Assembly (NCBI RefSeq): GCF_947242115.1
Contig: NC_074712.1
Location: 48,489,838 to 48,553,837, forward strand
Length of the DNA: 64,000 nucleotides
Direction of reading: 5' to 3'
Origin: Biomphalaria glabrata
Lineage: Eukaryota > Mollusca > Gastropoda > Planorbidae
Positions within the stretch are counted from its first letter, which is position 1. Each line of letters begins with the position of its first letter. A program made the translations under genes and the position numbers. Below are positions 1-11,726 of the stretch, piece by piece. A model generated the notes under the pieces. It saw nothing but the letters and a program-made list of their open reading frames with translations. It was not told where the DNA came from and searched no databases.

Positions 1-386
1 TTTATTTTTTTTTTCAGTGTCCTTTTATTTTAAAATCATAATTATTTTTTTTAGTATTTTAATTCAAGATAATTGTATTTTTCTTATTGATTTGATAGAA
101 TGGGTAATTTTTTTTAGAATGCATCTTCAAAATATTAATTTATTAGAACTCCTCTAAGTGTGTGGAGTTTTAGGAAAAGACTGCCATTTTAAATGGACAC
201 TTGACTCTAATAGCATACAATTAGAATGAGCACTTGATCCTAAGACCTAACTTTAAAGAGTAACATATGGCATGGTAATTCTATTTAAGATGATTGATCA
301 GAATTTTATATTCTAGATATAAATTAGGTAATGGTATGACTAGTACTTATCACTGATTTCTTGTTAACATTCATATTAATTATAAG

Positions 387-3300
387 CTAAGAAAAAAGAA
401 TCTCTTTTCTAAAGATCCTGATGTGGTTGCAAGACTCAAGACAATTCCTCTTGACAGTACACGTGTAGAAGACATGGTGTCTAAAATTGTTTCAGAGGAT
501 AGGGTCAGTTGACAGCTAATTTATGAATTCTTTGAAGATCAATAAATGTTATTAGTTACTATGTTTTGTTTAATGTCACATTTATGATTTCCGCTTAGAA
601 AGTTGAATCATAGTTCTGTTTTCTTGCTCCACAATACTCAGCTATATTAGTTTTATCAGGGGTGGGTCAACTACTGTCCAAAGGTCATGTGCAGCTGCCA
701 AAGTATATTATATGTCTTGCCAACATATGCAAGTTTCAGCTTTATTTGTTAATTTGTATTTATCAGCATTTTTGTTATTTTATTGCAATTTTATGATTTA
801 AAATCATGGTTGCTACATGTCATTGTCATGCAAGTTTTCAATTTGAATCATCATAGGGTTTTAGGGGGATAAGTATTAGCTGTTTTTTTAAATAAATAAA
901 ACTTGGCAATATTGTTTGAAACCTTACACTCAACTGAATAGACATTGATTTGAAGATTTTTTTATGTTTAATAAAACATTATCAAGCAAAAACAGTGGCA
1001 AGGTGTGTCTCTTTACAATAGGCCTGTTAAGTAGTATAGATTCTAGTCTGACTACAATGGGAGAAAAAATCACCAAATCATCCATGGCAGTTCTTGTATT
1101 GTCTTACAAGAGTAGACAGTACAGGAAAAAATTTATAACACACAAAAAAAACTTAGTCAAAATGATCACATGATAGTAGAATCACAATCCAAATATATAG
1201 AACTGGAGATTAAAAAGTATGTGCTATGTTGATCTTGCTAGACTCAAACCACAAGTTTGGGAAAACCAGAAACTTACCACAAAAACTAAAATGCCTTTCT
1301 GTAATGTATGTGTTTTAAGCACTCACCAGCAAGTCATATATTACTTATGCCATAAAAAGCAAAAATGTTATTCATTTCACTTGCACTGTCTCTGATGTAT
1401 CCTGAAAATCACATGGCATAAATAAATGTGTAAAGCTGAGATACTTGCTTAAACAGGTCTTACCAGCATTTTACACTCCTCAGACAATGCCACATGTGCT
1501 GGGATTGGCCATCTCTGCCGGATAGAGGATAAATTATCCTTTAAGTCCATGAGTGCAATAAAAACCAGTCACCCTCACCTCAATATGTGGATGTAATTAA
1601 ACAAAATCTCAAAGCAGTAGATATTCTATGTTGACTATTGTGGAGACATAGCACTAGACCTCACTATCTGTAGAGAGATAGTGACAAAGAAAGCTAAGGA
1701 CAGTGAAAAGGACCTCTACTCTGGAAGTAAAGCAAATGAAATGAAAAATGGCCAGTTCCTACCAATGCAAATGCCACTTTTACCTGTGTTGTATGTGGAC
1801 AGGAATATCTCACCAGAGTAGTGCTCTTCAGTCACATGAAAAAGTTTTCTATGAGATGAATCTTAGTCCTTTTATGATTGAAGGAGACCAGAATATCAAC
1901 CCTATTCCATATACTGTCCACCTACTTTTGGACCACCCTTTCTAGATATAAATTATTATCACGATATGTTTCTTTTTTTTTTTTCTCAATATTTTTTAAA
2001 TCTTGCTTTCAGCTGATAACAAAACATGTTTCTATCTCTTCAGTATCAGTTAAAGCTCCTGACAGAAAAAGGAATGGGAGAAGCAGTGAAGGAATATGTT
2101 GACAAAGATGAAAAAGGTGCCATCGGTGAATTGGTCAAGTATCAGCAAAAAAACTGTCATTCAATGGATACCAGCTCACATACAACTAGCAGGAAATGAG
2201 AAGGCTGACACACTCGCCAAGAGTGGGAGAACAAACTCACAAGTAAACTCTGCTCTCTATCCAGAAGAAATGAAGAAATTATTTGTAGATAAAATAAATG
2301 AGAAATGGACGAGCTCCCATCCAAATCACAAGAAAGATGATGCTTACTATAAGCTATCCCGACAAGACCAGCGTCTAATCTTTCGACTCAGGACCGGACA
2401 CAACAGAATGCGACAACACATGTTCCGGAAGCTCAAAATTGGAACCAGTGAAATCTGCCCATGTGGAGTATCACCAGAAAATGCCGACCACGTCCTCCAA
2501 AACTGCTCTCTCTACCAAGAGGCCCGTATAAGACATTGGCCCCAAATCACCCCAATAGAAAGAAAACTATATGGAGAGCTCCCTGATTTGGAAACCACTG
2601 CGCAGTTCATCTCATGTATTGGTCTAGTCATATGAACACTCCAACATAACAATGAGAACGATGAAGAAGAAGAAGAAGAAGTCACATGAAAAAGTTTTCT
2701 ATGAGATGAATCTTAGTCCTTTTATGATTGAAGGAGACCAGAATATCAACCCTATTCCATATACTGTCCACCTACTTTTGGACCACCCTTTCTAGATATA
2801 AATTATTATCAAGATATGTTTCTTTTTTTTTTTTCTCAATATTTTTTAAATCTTGCTTTCAGCTGATAACAAAACATGTTTCTATCTCTTCAGTATCAGT
2901 TAAAGCTCCTGACAGAAAAAGGAATGGGAGAAGCAGTGAAGGAATATGTTGACAAAGATGAAAAAGGTGCCATCGGTGAATTGGTCAAGTATCAGCTAAA
3001 AAAGACTCAGGTACAGCCATCTGTGGTCTCCTATGCACATAATACCTTCAATCACTACTGTATATTTGAATACTATGTTTTCAGATTTGTTTTCTTGTTG
3101 TTTTTTTTTCAAAAAGTGTATTTTATTTTTAGGTCCACTATTAATCATGCAAAAACTTTTATTTTCTATCTCTATATCAATTCAGTTTTCTACTTTTCTT
3201 TAGCATTAATATTTGTAGCTTCTCAAATTTTAAAACATATACAATTAAACATATTTTAAAGGAAGTTTTGTTTCTTTCTTAGTGTTGTTAATTCAAGTTT

Positions 3301-5322
3301 ATTTCTCAGATACAGAAATATTCATGCCTTTTTTTTTTAAAATAATTTTTAGTTGTACCAACGGAGCATTTAATTTTCTGTTAGGGTTACTTACACAAGC
3401 GCAACACTTCAGAAGACCAGATTGTTGAGGATGTATTTCGTTATAAAGAGGAGAGAAAAAAAACTTCAGGAGAAGTGGAGGAGGAGGTGAAAGCTGCTCT
3501 TAAGGAAGCCCAGGCCAAGCGAGAGTCACAGCCCAATGGAGATGCTGATGTCACTATGACTTCTGATGATGACATGGACCTGGCAGAGGGAAGTGATACT
3601 TCACAAGTACTTGTTGCAAGGGGAAGGGGAAGAGGAACCAGAGGTCGTGGGAGAGGTCGAGGAAAAGATTTAGATGACGATAGAGGTAACAAGTCTTAGA
3701 TAAAAGGATCCTATTATTCTCATTGACTTAAATTTTCAAAAAATGATAACTTAAATTTTTTTTCAGCCAAGTTGGATGATAGTGCCACATTTGGGATTGT
3801 TAAAATTTGTTTTCATTCAAAGTAATATCACTTTTTGTTTTCTCTGTCATCTTCACAAGGGCTTTAGTTTTCCAACTTCACTGTTTTTGTTTTTGTTTGC
3901 AATAGAGAAATTGAAAGTCTTGACATTATTTCCATACGATAGGTTGTAAGGCTTCTATTCTTACTAGAAAGTTAGTAATCTAAATCTGTTTACTTTTTTT
4001 TTCTGGAAGATATGCTCCTTTTTCAATTATGTAAATAAAAAATTACAATTATTTAAGTGACTAGAATTTTTTAAACTCATTTAAGTACTATAGTTGTATG
4101 TGTCACTAAGTACCAACTTGGTACTCTACTTAATTTTGCTGTTCATTCATATACTAAGGTATACAGCATCTCATTTTCTGTGTTCATGAAGTTAGGGCAA
4201 GGGTTAGGCCTGTCTACTTGGTTTTAGAATTTCTGTTTCTAAACATGCTAGTTTTACCTACATCACATTCACATACAATTTCAGATATTAACTTTGCTTT
4301 TTTTAAAATCAGATTTGATTATCACCTCAAAGTCAAGCAGCAGAGGAAGAGGGTCTCGTGGTGGTCGAGGTTCCAGAGGGTCAAAAGCACCTGTAGCTGC
4401 TGAAAGAGGAAGTATCACATCTTTTCTTAAGCCCTCCAGTTCAAGACAGTCAATGTGAGTAATAGAATAAACTTGTAAGAGCTGCTAGCAATTGAAAGGC
4501 ACATTGAGCATTTTTGCACATTTAGTGGACTAGTAGATTTAGAACTAGACCTTGCTGCTCATTTTGTAGTGCTTTATTAAATTTTACCTTCAAGACCTGA
4601 TGATTTATATGACTGGTTAGGTGAAATAAACCAGATTCTGTGGCCACAAATAGGCCATATGTATCAAATGTCTCATCAATGTAGCAAATGTCTCATCAAT
4701 GATCATCAGTTTTTACATTCCCTCACAGGTGTTGGGTACTGGCACTTATTAAAGTTGAGATACATTCCTAAATATGAAATTAAAATCTATGTTATCTTCT
4801 AGGACTCAACCTTAAAATCAACTTCATTCAAATTTGTATTGACATTAATTTTGTAAAAATAAATGGAGTCACTTTTATTAGATCATTTTATCATATATTT
4901 CCTTACTGCTAATTGAAACAAGGTTTTTCCCTTGGTTAGAGTATTTAGGCTTAAAGTTCTAATATCCCAATGCCACCGTTAAGACATTTTTAAACAGCAA
5001 TAATGTTGATTTGGGAGTTTGTATTTTAAGTGTCATGTTGCAAGTACAACATTTTCTCTCTCTACTTGAACATTGAATGGGTTGTGAAATGTTAACACTC
5101 AGCTGTACCTTTAGTAAAGAGTTTGAGATTATACTTCTTTTGTTTGTATTTAGCAGAAGAGACTCAGAAGAGGATTCTATAATCCTTGATGACAGTGATG
5201 AAGAGGAAATGTCCAACTCTAGCAGACATTCTAAAACATCAAAAGCAACTTCTAGAAAAAGAGGAATTTCATACTTTGAAGATTCGGATGAGGAGGAAAG
5301 TCTTACAAAAAGAAAAAAATAA
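387..5322 (+). CDS. MRE11: MRE11 double-strand break repair nuclease, C-terminal five exons (partial)
   Basis: MRE11 is the nuclease subunit of the nuclear MRE11-RAD50-NBS1 complex that senses and trims DNA double-strand breaks. Exons read here: 387-503, 2894-3010, 3385-3685, 4313-4454 and 5157-5322. All have AG/GT borders, phases agree, and they total 843 nt (280 codons plus stop). Exon 1 gives [12 protein letters not shown], like the TLRVEDLV stretch of vertebrate MRE11. Exon 2 gives [20 protein letters not shown] and [11 protein letters not shown], nearly the vertebrate sequence. Exon 3 ends in a Gly-Arg-rich (GAR) DNA-binding stretch, and exon 4 adds a second [10 protein letters not shown] stretch. 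The last exon is acidic and serine-rich and ends [15 protein letters not shown]. The phosphodiesterase domain lies upstream of the window. Intron 1 holds LINE debris and a second, interrupted copy of exon 2. The stop codon overlaps an AATAAA at 5318-5323. Family identity is confident; exact splice sites are read by eye. Confidence 0.9.
1485..1850 (+). mobile_element. Old LINE ORF2 C-terminal fragment
   Basis: In shifting frames on the + strand this reads like the tail of a LINE polyprotein: a segment resembling the post-RT HVCRIDD/WRE region, then [22 protein letters not shown]. The last part resembles the C-terminal C2H2-like finger of many invertebrate LINEs (consensus roughly CxxCGRxCxSRIGLxSHxR). 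Several frame changes and stops mark it as old. Its end overlaps the start of the 316-bp direct repeat. It lies in MRE11 intron 1 (between exons 387-503 and 2894-3010). Confidence 0.5.
1831..2146 (+). repeat. Left copy of 316-bp direct repeat (target-site duplication of a LINE)
   Basis: This segment recurs at 2681-2996, offset exactly 850 bp. I noticed only one difference (c at 1974, a at 2814, in the ATCA[C/A]GATATG stretch). It holds the end of an older LINE fragment, intron sequence, a polypyrimidine tract, the acceptor, and the first 103 nt of the MRE11 exon. The copies sit exactly either side of a LINE 3' fragment, so the simplest reading is a very long target-site duplication made during LINE insertion. 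Confidence 0.85.
2044..2146 (+). pseudogene. Interrupted duplicate of an MRE11 exon, fused to LINE sequence
   Basis: The first copy of the MRE11 exon keeps its acceptor (CAG at 2041-2043) and reads [20 protein letters not shown] through GELVKYQ. It then runs into LINE DNA at 2147 and lacks the original donor. In the MRE11 frame the LINE adds about 18 foreign residues ([12 protein letters not shown]...) before a TGA near 2198. If the acceptor were used, the transcript would encode a truncated MRE11 without the Gly-Arg region. The intact downstream copy at 2894-3010 should supply the normal exon. Confidence 0.75.
2147..2680 (+). mobile_element. 5'-truncated LINE (I/Nimbus-like) with RNase H end and GAA tail
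   Basis: An open frame runs to 2635. After a few residues of MRE11 exon sequence it reads [21 protein letters not shown], the C-terminal part of a LINE RNase H domain (WIPAHxxxxGNExAD). A basic region follows, then [17 protein letters not shown], a Cys/His motif common after RNase H in invertebrate LINEs. A short 3' UTR leads into a (GAA)n tail at 2661-2680. RNase H points to I-clade-like LINEs, and the snail element Nimbus is a plausible relative (inference). The intact frame and near-identical flanking repeats suggest a recent insertion. Confidence 0.8.
2681..2996 (+). repeat. Right copy of 316-bp direct repeat
   Basis: Second copy of 1831-2146, starting directly after the LINE GAA tail. 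It ends within the functional MRE11 exon 2894-3010, where the sequence continues into the true end of the exon and its GT donor at 3011. Confidence 0.85.
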
Positions 5323-5932
5323 AAATTTGGTACAAAATGACGGCACCATTCCCAGAAAATTTAGATGAAAATTGAGACATAAGACAACAGTTTGTATTTT
5401 AAATTAAAATTTTGTTGACTTATTTAAAAAATGCTTTTAGTCTGTTAGTAATGCTTTTCTGTATTAATCTTATAATATTTAGGAACTTTTTTTTTTTTTT
5501 TCTAAATGTTTATGTATGCATATTTATAAAATACAAATTGATTAAACCTTTATATTTAAAAACATGCTTTAAATTGATTTATAATTTAAATAGTTTTGAA
5601 ACCTAATTGATATTATGAATAACTCCATTTAAAAACACTATTACTCTGAGCTAAAAATTACTGTTAGCAGAGGAACTCTGTCTTTCAAATTTAGCCAATG
5701 ATGACCAATAGTAAAAGCAGTCGAAATGTAATCAGGAACAAATGTAACCCAAAACAAATACATATTTTTGGAAAAGTAGTGGAATGGATTTAAATTTTAA
5801 GAAAGTGGTTGTGAAATTATGATGGGATAAGTTTTCTTTCTTAGTACCAGTAAATGAATAGTTTTGACACTAATTAGAAAGTGAAAAAAAAAACAACATT
5901 AAATGAATATTGTTTATGTAGAAAAGCTTATT
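5323..5932. other. MRE11 3' flank, AT-rich, no gene seen
   Basis: Probable 3' UTR and downstream DNA of MRE11. AATAAA overlaps the stop codon; ATTAAA-like hexamers occur near 5402 and 5540. Otherwise only A/T runs. Confidence 0.5.
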
Positions 5933-6296
5933 ATTATGAATGAAAAGACATTGTTCAACTTAGCATACAATAATTTTGTTCTATTAGTCCTACCTAGAAT
6001 TATGAATGAAAAGACATTGTTCAACTAAGCATACAATAATTTTGTTCTATTAGTCCTACCTAGAATTATGAATGAAAAGACATTGTTAAACTTAGCATAC
6101 AGTAATTTTGTTCTATTAGTCCTACCTAGAATTATGAATGAAAAGACATTGTTCAACTAAGCATACAATAATTTTGTTCTATTAGTCCTACCTAGAATTA
6201 TGAATGAAAAGACATTGTTCAACTTAGCATACAATAATTTTGTTCTAGTAGTCCTACAAAAAGACATTGTTCAACTTAGCATACAATAATTTTGTT
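5933..6296. repeat. 66-bp minisatellite, five units plus a partial
   Basis: The motif TGAAAAGACATTG recurs at 5941, 6007, 6073, 6139 and 6205, an exact 66-bp spacing, with a shortened sixth copy near 6257. Units differ by only one or two bases. Confidence 0.95.
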
Positions 6297-7080
6297 CCAA
6301 GAGACCTGCTCATTATTAGTGGGAATGACTTAAAAGTTTTTAATGTATACCTATTGATTTTATTGCATTGTTTCTTGTTTTTGTTTTTAGTATATTTCAA
6401 TGTCCCTGTTAAATTTTTTGTTTGAATTTCATTATAGTTCATTAAAATGAGATCATTTTGAAATTTTTAAAAATATTTCTAACACAAATAGAAGTTGTAT
6501 ATATGAAACTTCCCAGTATATTTAAAAGTCCATAATCATTCAAAATGATTTGTTGTGTTTTATAAGGCAAACCTAGTTTTATTAATGTGATTTCTTTATA
6601 TTGTCATAAGTTCCACCATCTTTGCTAACCCTAGTTCTCAGATCAATGCAGTGAGGATGTTCTACCCTTGCAATATATTATTATATGTTATTGATCCTCA
6701 TTACTTCTCTTTTCTTTTTTGTTGATTAGATTTCTGGTTTTCTTCTTAAACTTTAGACAGTTTCAAATTATGTGGAGTCTTGTAAAACATTTGAATGGTG
6801 CAATAGGCACTAATATAATGCTTTTTGGCATAATGTATAATACAACAGTTGCTTAACTAATGCCATGAGCTGAGAGAAAAGTCTTAATTACTTCCTTCTT
6901 GGAATGGATCAACTTTATATTTAAATGTGTATGTTTACTTTAGCTTTGACATTTTTAACTAATTTCTAAACATGGTCTTCAATATAGATTAGAAAATGTA
7001 TAAATTTTGAATACCAATATGCAGTTCTGACTGTCAGTGCATTTATATTTTTAAAAATATCTATACTTTTTATTTGTATA
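6297..7080. other. AT-rich intergenic DNA, nothing recognised
   Basis: No coding exon, RNA gene or clear repeat was recognised on either strand. Confidence 0.4.
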
Positions 7081-7085
7081 TAGTC

Positions 7086-7357
7086 AAGTAAAGTTCCCCT
7101 TTAAGACCTTGCAATCTATTGGGCAGATGATGTTAAGGTCGTCTGTTTCTTTGGCTAACGGTTAATGAGCATGGTGTCATGTGGCCAGCACACTGACCAA
7201 CCTCCTTTACTCTTAAGTCAGGTACCCATTACAGTCGGGTGGACTCAGGGGCGCCCTAAAAATCCTGAAATTTAAAATCCCAATCTTCACCAAGATTCAA
7301 ACCCAGGACTCCAGGTTCGGAAGTCAAGTGTTTAACCACTCTACCACTGCGCCCCCA
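7086..7357 (-). mobile_element. tRNA-derived SINE, family 1
   Basis: On the minus strand the head reads like a tRNA: GCAGTGGTAGAGTGG followed by TCCTGGGTTTGAATC, which resemble the A and B boxes of RNA polymerase III promoters. A shared body follows (GAGTCCACCCGACTG ... GGCCACATGACACC ... CATCATCTGCCC ... AAGGTCTTAAAGGGG). The same body recurs at 10133, 16026, 25875, 38038, 38163 and 60066, so this is a dispersed SINE and not a tRNA gene. Confidence 0.75.
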
Positions 7358-7696
7358 TGAATTAGTATAGCATTCAATAAATTTAGTTTTATATTAAATA
7401 AAGAAACGTTACAAAAATTAAGTTTACTTGTTTACAAAAAATTGTGTTCTGTTAGTGTGAAAGTGGTTTTGGCATCATGTAGAAAATTGCTATAAAACAA
7501 GACATCTTTATAACATGATTTTTTAAATTTTAGTACTAATATTTTGAATGGCATTGAAATAATATACATTTTATTATACATGCATAGGTATGTTTAATAT
7601 TTATAGTTGACTATAAAGTTCCTTATATTCATTCATGGTAATATAATTTGTGATTGTAACATATGGGTCAAGTTTTAAAAGTACTTTATATTCAGG

Positions 7697-9190
7697 GTCT
7701 GATTTGAGGGTCTGTAGGCCCTGGGAAAACAAGGAGCAGAGGCTCTAATTATTTTCTGAATAAAAGAACCATATTTTTTTCCTAAGACTGCTTTATTGAT
7801 CCTTATGGAAATTTGTTGTGATTACAAGGACTCTTTTCTCATATAAAGACAACACAACAGAAACATACACATAAATCCAAAAGCAAATTAAAATTATTTC
7901 AACTAAGAATGAGGTAATTTGTAAAAGTAAATACAATTTATCAACAAGTAACTGTCGTTGATAATTTCACTGAAATCTAGCTCCCAGAGTAAATCAATTT
8001 CAATACTATCTATGGTTAGCTATGATAGCCGTTGTTTTCTCATCTGTTGATTTAATTTTAGACATGTTTTATAATGTCTTCCCTTTTCATTGTTCTTGTT
8101 ATCTATTAACCATTTGCCCATCAATTAAAAACAATTATTTTTACGCCAGATTTCTGTAGTATTGTTTGATTAGGAAATAAACTCATTACTATTGTACTTA
8201 GCACACGCAGCATCCGGTGGTACAATCTCATTTTTTGTGAAAAACACTAAATTTCAAGAAACTATTTAAAACAAAATCCTAGCCTCCACTGAGACTTCCA
8301 CCCCTACATGATTCTTAGATCACACGTTCCACAAACTAATCTTAGAGATGTTTTGAAGTACAGAAGATTAAATCAGTTTGTGAAATAGATCAAGGGGAAA
8401 TAACCTCCATTTGCTTTTACAACCTCCACTTTCTATCAGATTTTTCGAAGCCTTGAATGAAAATGTTTTTATTATCCGTGACTGAAAGTAAAGTCATCAT
8501 CTTTAACCTCTGCTAGTACATTACACTTTTATGTGAGCAAGAGGTGCAGCTTCTTTATTTCAACTATTCATAAAGACTTAGGCCAAAGTCAGTAATTTCT
8601 GCCAATGTCTTACAAAATTTGAGATAATTAACACCCAGATTTTTTAAATTTTTGTTTGCCCACAGAACTTTTGTCCACACGTTTGTCCACTGTGTGTCTT
8701 TTAATTTCATTTTTTGACAGAAAATTCATTTCATAAGATTTTTTCATTGTTACAAACACTTGAGGCTGATCATTTAGCACTGAGTTGTACATGACACATA
8801 AGGCAGCATTTTAGTTCGCTCTATAAATTTTCATGTTTTTAGGTTGATTGAACATGGCTCTGTGAAGAGAGACAATCTGGACTAGCTGGAATTTTAAACT
8901 CATTTGTTCATCATAATATTTGCTTTTTATGTCAGACAAAAAATGTATGTAATATTGTTTAAACTTCATTTAAAAAAAAAATATGTAAGTAATTAAACTT
9001 TTTCTTGATCAGCCGTTGTGTTCTGGTTACATTTAATATTACCTGAATATTCTAATAACATTTTAGATAGTAACAGACAGTCACTACTGTTATAACGCAA
9101 AAAAATAGATCTATTTTCGCTAAACAGAATAAGTCAAGGCGGGACAGATGTCGATCATGTCCCATTATATCATGGGACGTATTAAGAGCA
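7697..9190 (-). mobile_element. Possible decayed hAT-like remnant
   Basis: Weak signal. On the minus strand near 7970-8050 a frame reads SIEIDLLWELDFSEIIND, resembling the C-terminal end of ZMYM/TTF-type hAT transposases (ALLSIES...LDFxEIINDFA). The left part starts CAGGGTCTGATTTGAGGG, hAT-end-like. A stretch at 7783-7880 also matches 15033-15185. The remainder is AT-rich and full of stops. No second end or target repeat was found. Confidence 0.3.
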
Positions 9191-9227
9191 AGCTTTAATT
9201 TTTTTATTTTTTTTTTTAGGAATATTG

Positions 9228-9768
9228 CTTGGCAGCCTTGCTGATTTTAGCAAAATATTTGTTCAACAAAGTGGCAATTTTCTTCTTCGATGAGATGGTT
9301 ACCCCACTGGGTGAAGATAATGGAATTGCTGTTTTAGTACGCCCAGCATTTTCGAGATTTCTCATAAGACTCCAGGCCTTAGAGCCATCCCTTAGGTTTA
9401 ACCTTGCACAGGTGTTGGTCCAACGTTCTCATTTTCCCCTGTTAACAGACGTTTTGACTAGTAGGCTGAGTCTGTTGTATTTCTGCCTGAGTGTTGGATT
9501 GTTTGGGCTCTCTTGGTATGCCCTTTTCCGAGCCGTAACAAGTTAGATTTCAGCTGTCCAAAAGTTCTGGAATTTTTTTACACGGGTAAGTCCGAGGAAT
9601 AAACTTTTTAGCCATTCCCAGGATAGCTGCTGTTATTTGAAGGTATGCAAGGTCGGCAGAGCAAGACTCTACATGGATTTTTTCAAGGGCATTGTCGACA
9701 GCTGTCTCATATCCTTCCCAATTAGCTTTAGCATAGCACCACTTTCGTGGCTGTTTAGTGGTCTTGGT
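9228..9768 (-). mobile_element. LINE ORF2 linker region (left part of a split LINE)
   Basis: On the minus strand the frame gives KQPRKWCYAKANWEGYE, then LVTARKRAYQESPNNP, SLLVKTSVNRGKWERW, SKAWSLMRNLENAG and LLNKYFAKISKAAKQYS. This is the typical stretch between endonuclease and reverse transcriptase in invertebrate LINEs. At least one stop is present. The + strand frame at 9229-9546 is its shadow. The rest of the LINE continues at 11727 beyond the inserted hAT element. Confidence 0.7.
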
Positions 9769-10132
9769 TAGAGATGGAAATCAAACCCAATTTTTAAAGT
9801 TCGGGTTCGGTTCGGTTCTGTCAGATTTAAGTTCGGGGTTTGGTTCGGCTCGATGACGAGTAGGCCCTATAGTTCGGGTTCGGTTCGTTCAGGTCTAAAG
9901 TTCGGGTTCGGTTCGATGTTATGAAATTAGGTAATAGCAAATTTATGTACATGTAATAATGTTTAATTCAATTATTATTTACATAAAACAGCGATGTGAA
10001 ACCTTATTTGGCCGGTGGGCCATTTTAATTTCAAACACTCGTGTCGCGGGCCACATAACAGAAAAGATACAAGAAACATTAAATAAAAAAACAAAGCACT
10101 TTTATTAGAAACCCGTGGATAAAATAAAAAAA

Positions 10133-10408
10133 AAGTTTCCCTTTCAGACCTTACGATCTATAGGGCAGATGAGGTAAAGGTCATCTATGTCTCTGGTCCA
10201 TGGTTAACGAGGGTGTCATGTAACCATCACAATGACCAACCGCCTTTACTTTTCCCCCACTAACGTCAATTATCCATTCTAGCTTAGAGGACTCAGAGTT
10301 GATCTTAAGATCCCGAAATTAAAAATATCAGTATTTACTGGGATTCAAACCTGGGACCCCCTCGGATCGCAAGCCAAGCGCTTTACCACTCAGCCACCGC
10401 CGCCTCCC
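10133..10408 (-). mobile_element. tRNA-derived SINE, family 1, nested in the hAT element
   Basis: Minus-strand head GGCGGTGGCTGAGTGG ... AAAGCGCTTGGCTTGC and B-box-like CAGGTTTGAATCCC, then the shared family body ending GATCGTAAGGTCTG. Located wholly inside the 9769-11726 element, so it is the younger insertion. Confidence 0.75.
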
Positions 10409-11519
10409 AGGTGAATATAATATTGACACTAATTCATGGGATGTAGGAAGTTTATCCAAAACCAACTTCTGAAGATCCCACTGCACCAAGTTGAAGCACT
10501 GAATATAGCTATGGCCTACTTGTCTGTGGGGCGATTACGCCATATTGGTTAAACCATTTCCTCCTGCTAATTGAGCTACAATTTCGTTTAGAAAGTGCTT
10601 AAGTCAGCCTGATTCAACTTCTTGCCACAGAGGTTCCGTTTTACTTGACAATTTTTCTGACAGTTTGCTATGTCATACAGACATATACCTACTTCTGGCG
10701 GTATCAGTAGTCACTCCCACTAATTTCTCCTAAAGGAAAGAAGCTTCCTTCTCCATGATGTCTGAAACTTCTTTGAACAAATCTTTGCCAGAGGTGGTCC
10801 CAATGCATGTTCCTCTTAGCAGATATCTTTTCTGTGATTCAAAAATCTGCTTTTCGTACAGCCAATAATTAGCAGGAGTTGAGCACTATCAGATATGTCG
10901 GCACAAATGGTTAACATTTCCACCTTTGATGCTCTCTCTCTTAGTTTTTAATTGAGATTTCTATTTGTCATGTGAATAAGGGTGGTGACTTCAAATGCAA
11001 TCTTATTTTCATGACACATTTCTTCCATCAATAATAGTAACCCCCCTTTAAAGCATTCCCTGCAGTCGTAAAAAAAAAGCTTTCACGACTTCAAATGTGA
11101 CCAACTCTGTACCAAGCCCTTATAGCCGTCTCATTTTCTTGTCCCTTCTTGGTAAACATTCTCGTCAATCCTCTTATCTCTATGCGTTTCTTAGCAATCT
11201 TTTCTTGGTGGCTCAAACTAAGAATGCCGCAATATTTGTTTATGTTTTTGATTTCATGATGCTGTTTAAAGCTACGTTCTTTAAAAACTTCCACAAACAT
11301 CTCTTATACCAATAAAAATATTCGATTATTTTCATGCTCCATAAAAAGCAAATTTAAGATGTGTCCAACTTTTCCTGGTAGTTTCTACATTCAGAGTCTA
11401 CTTTTCGTTCCTCGACTCTCCCATTTCATTAACACACAAATATTAAATATTACGGTAGGCATAGGCTACCATTTGAGGTGAATCTTAGAAAAAAATATTG
11501 CAAAATCTTTTATTCATTT

Positions 11520-11697
11520 CGGTCAAGGTAAAGACAGTTTGTTCAGTTCGGTCAAGGTAAAGACAGTTTGTTCAGTTCGGTCAAGGTAAAGACAGTTCGT
11601 TCAGTTCGGTCAAGGTAAAGACAGTTTATTCAGTTCGGTCAAGGTAAAGAAAGTTTGTTCAGTTCGGTCAAGGTAAAGACAGTTTGTTCAGTTCGAG
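11520..11697. repeat. 29-bp tandem array, about six units
   Basis: GGTCAAGGTAAAGACAGTTT recurs every 29 bp from 11521, alternating with the GTTCAG motif, next to the right end of the hAT element. The left end has a related TTCGGGTTCGG-rich stretch. Confidence 0.9.
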
Positions 11698-11726
11698 TTG
11701 GGTTGGGTTCGTTTCCCATCTCTATA

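Larger units (their letters stand above)
9769..11726 (-). mobile_element. hAT DNA transposon, decayed, inserted in a LINE
   Basis: Ends match as inverted repeats: left TAGAGATGGAAATC, right (reverse complement) TATAGAGATGGGAAAC. It is flanked by a perfect 8-bp repeat GTCTTGGT (9761-9768 and 11727-11734), the hAT target-site length. Inside, minus-strand fragments read LKVEMLTICADISDSAQL, CTKSRFLNHRKDIC and GKDLFKEVSDIMEKEASF, resembling GTF2IRD2/ZBED-type hAT transposases (TDITDTAQLAIF ... TTTGEDIF). Many stops make it inactive. It carries a SINE at 10133-10408 and a 29-bp array near its right end. Confidence 0.8.

Noticed and set aside
7086-7357. tRNA gene
   Set aside because: Head and B box are tRNA-like but sit in a 270-bp body repeated many times; it is a SINE.
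9229-9546. 105-codon plus-strand frame
   Set aside because: The minus strand codes a recognisable LINE ORF2 linker; the plus frame is its shadow.
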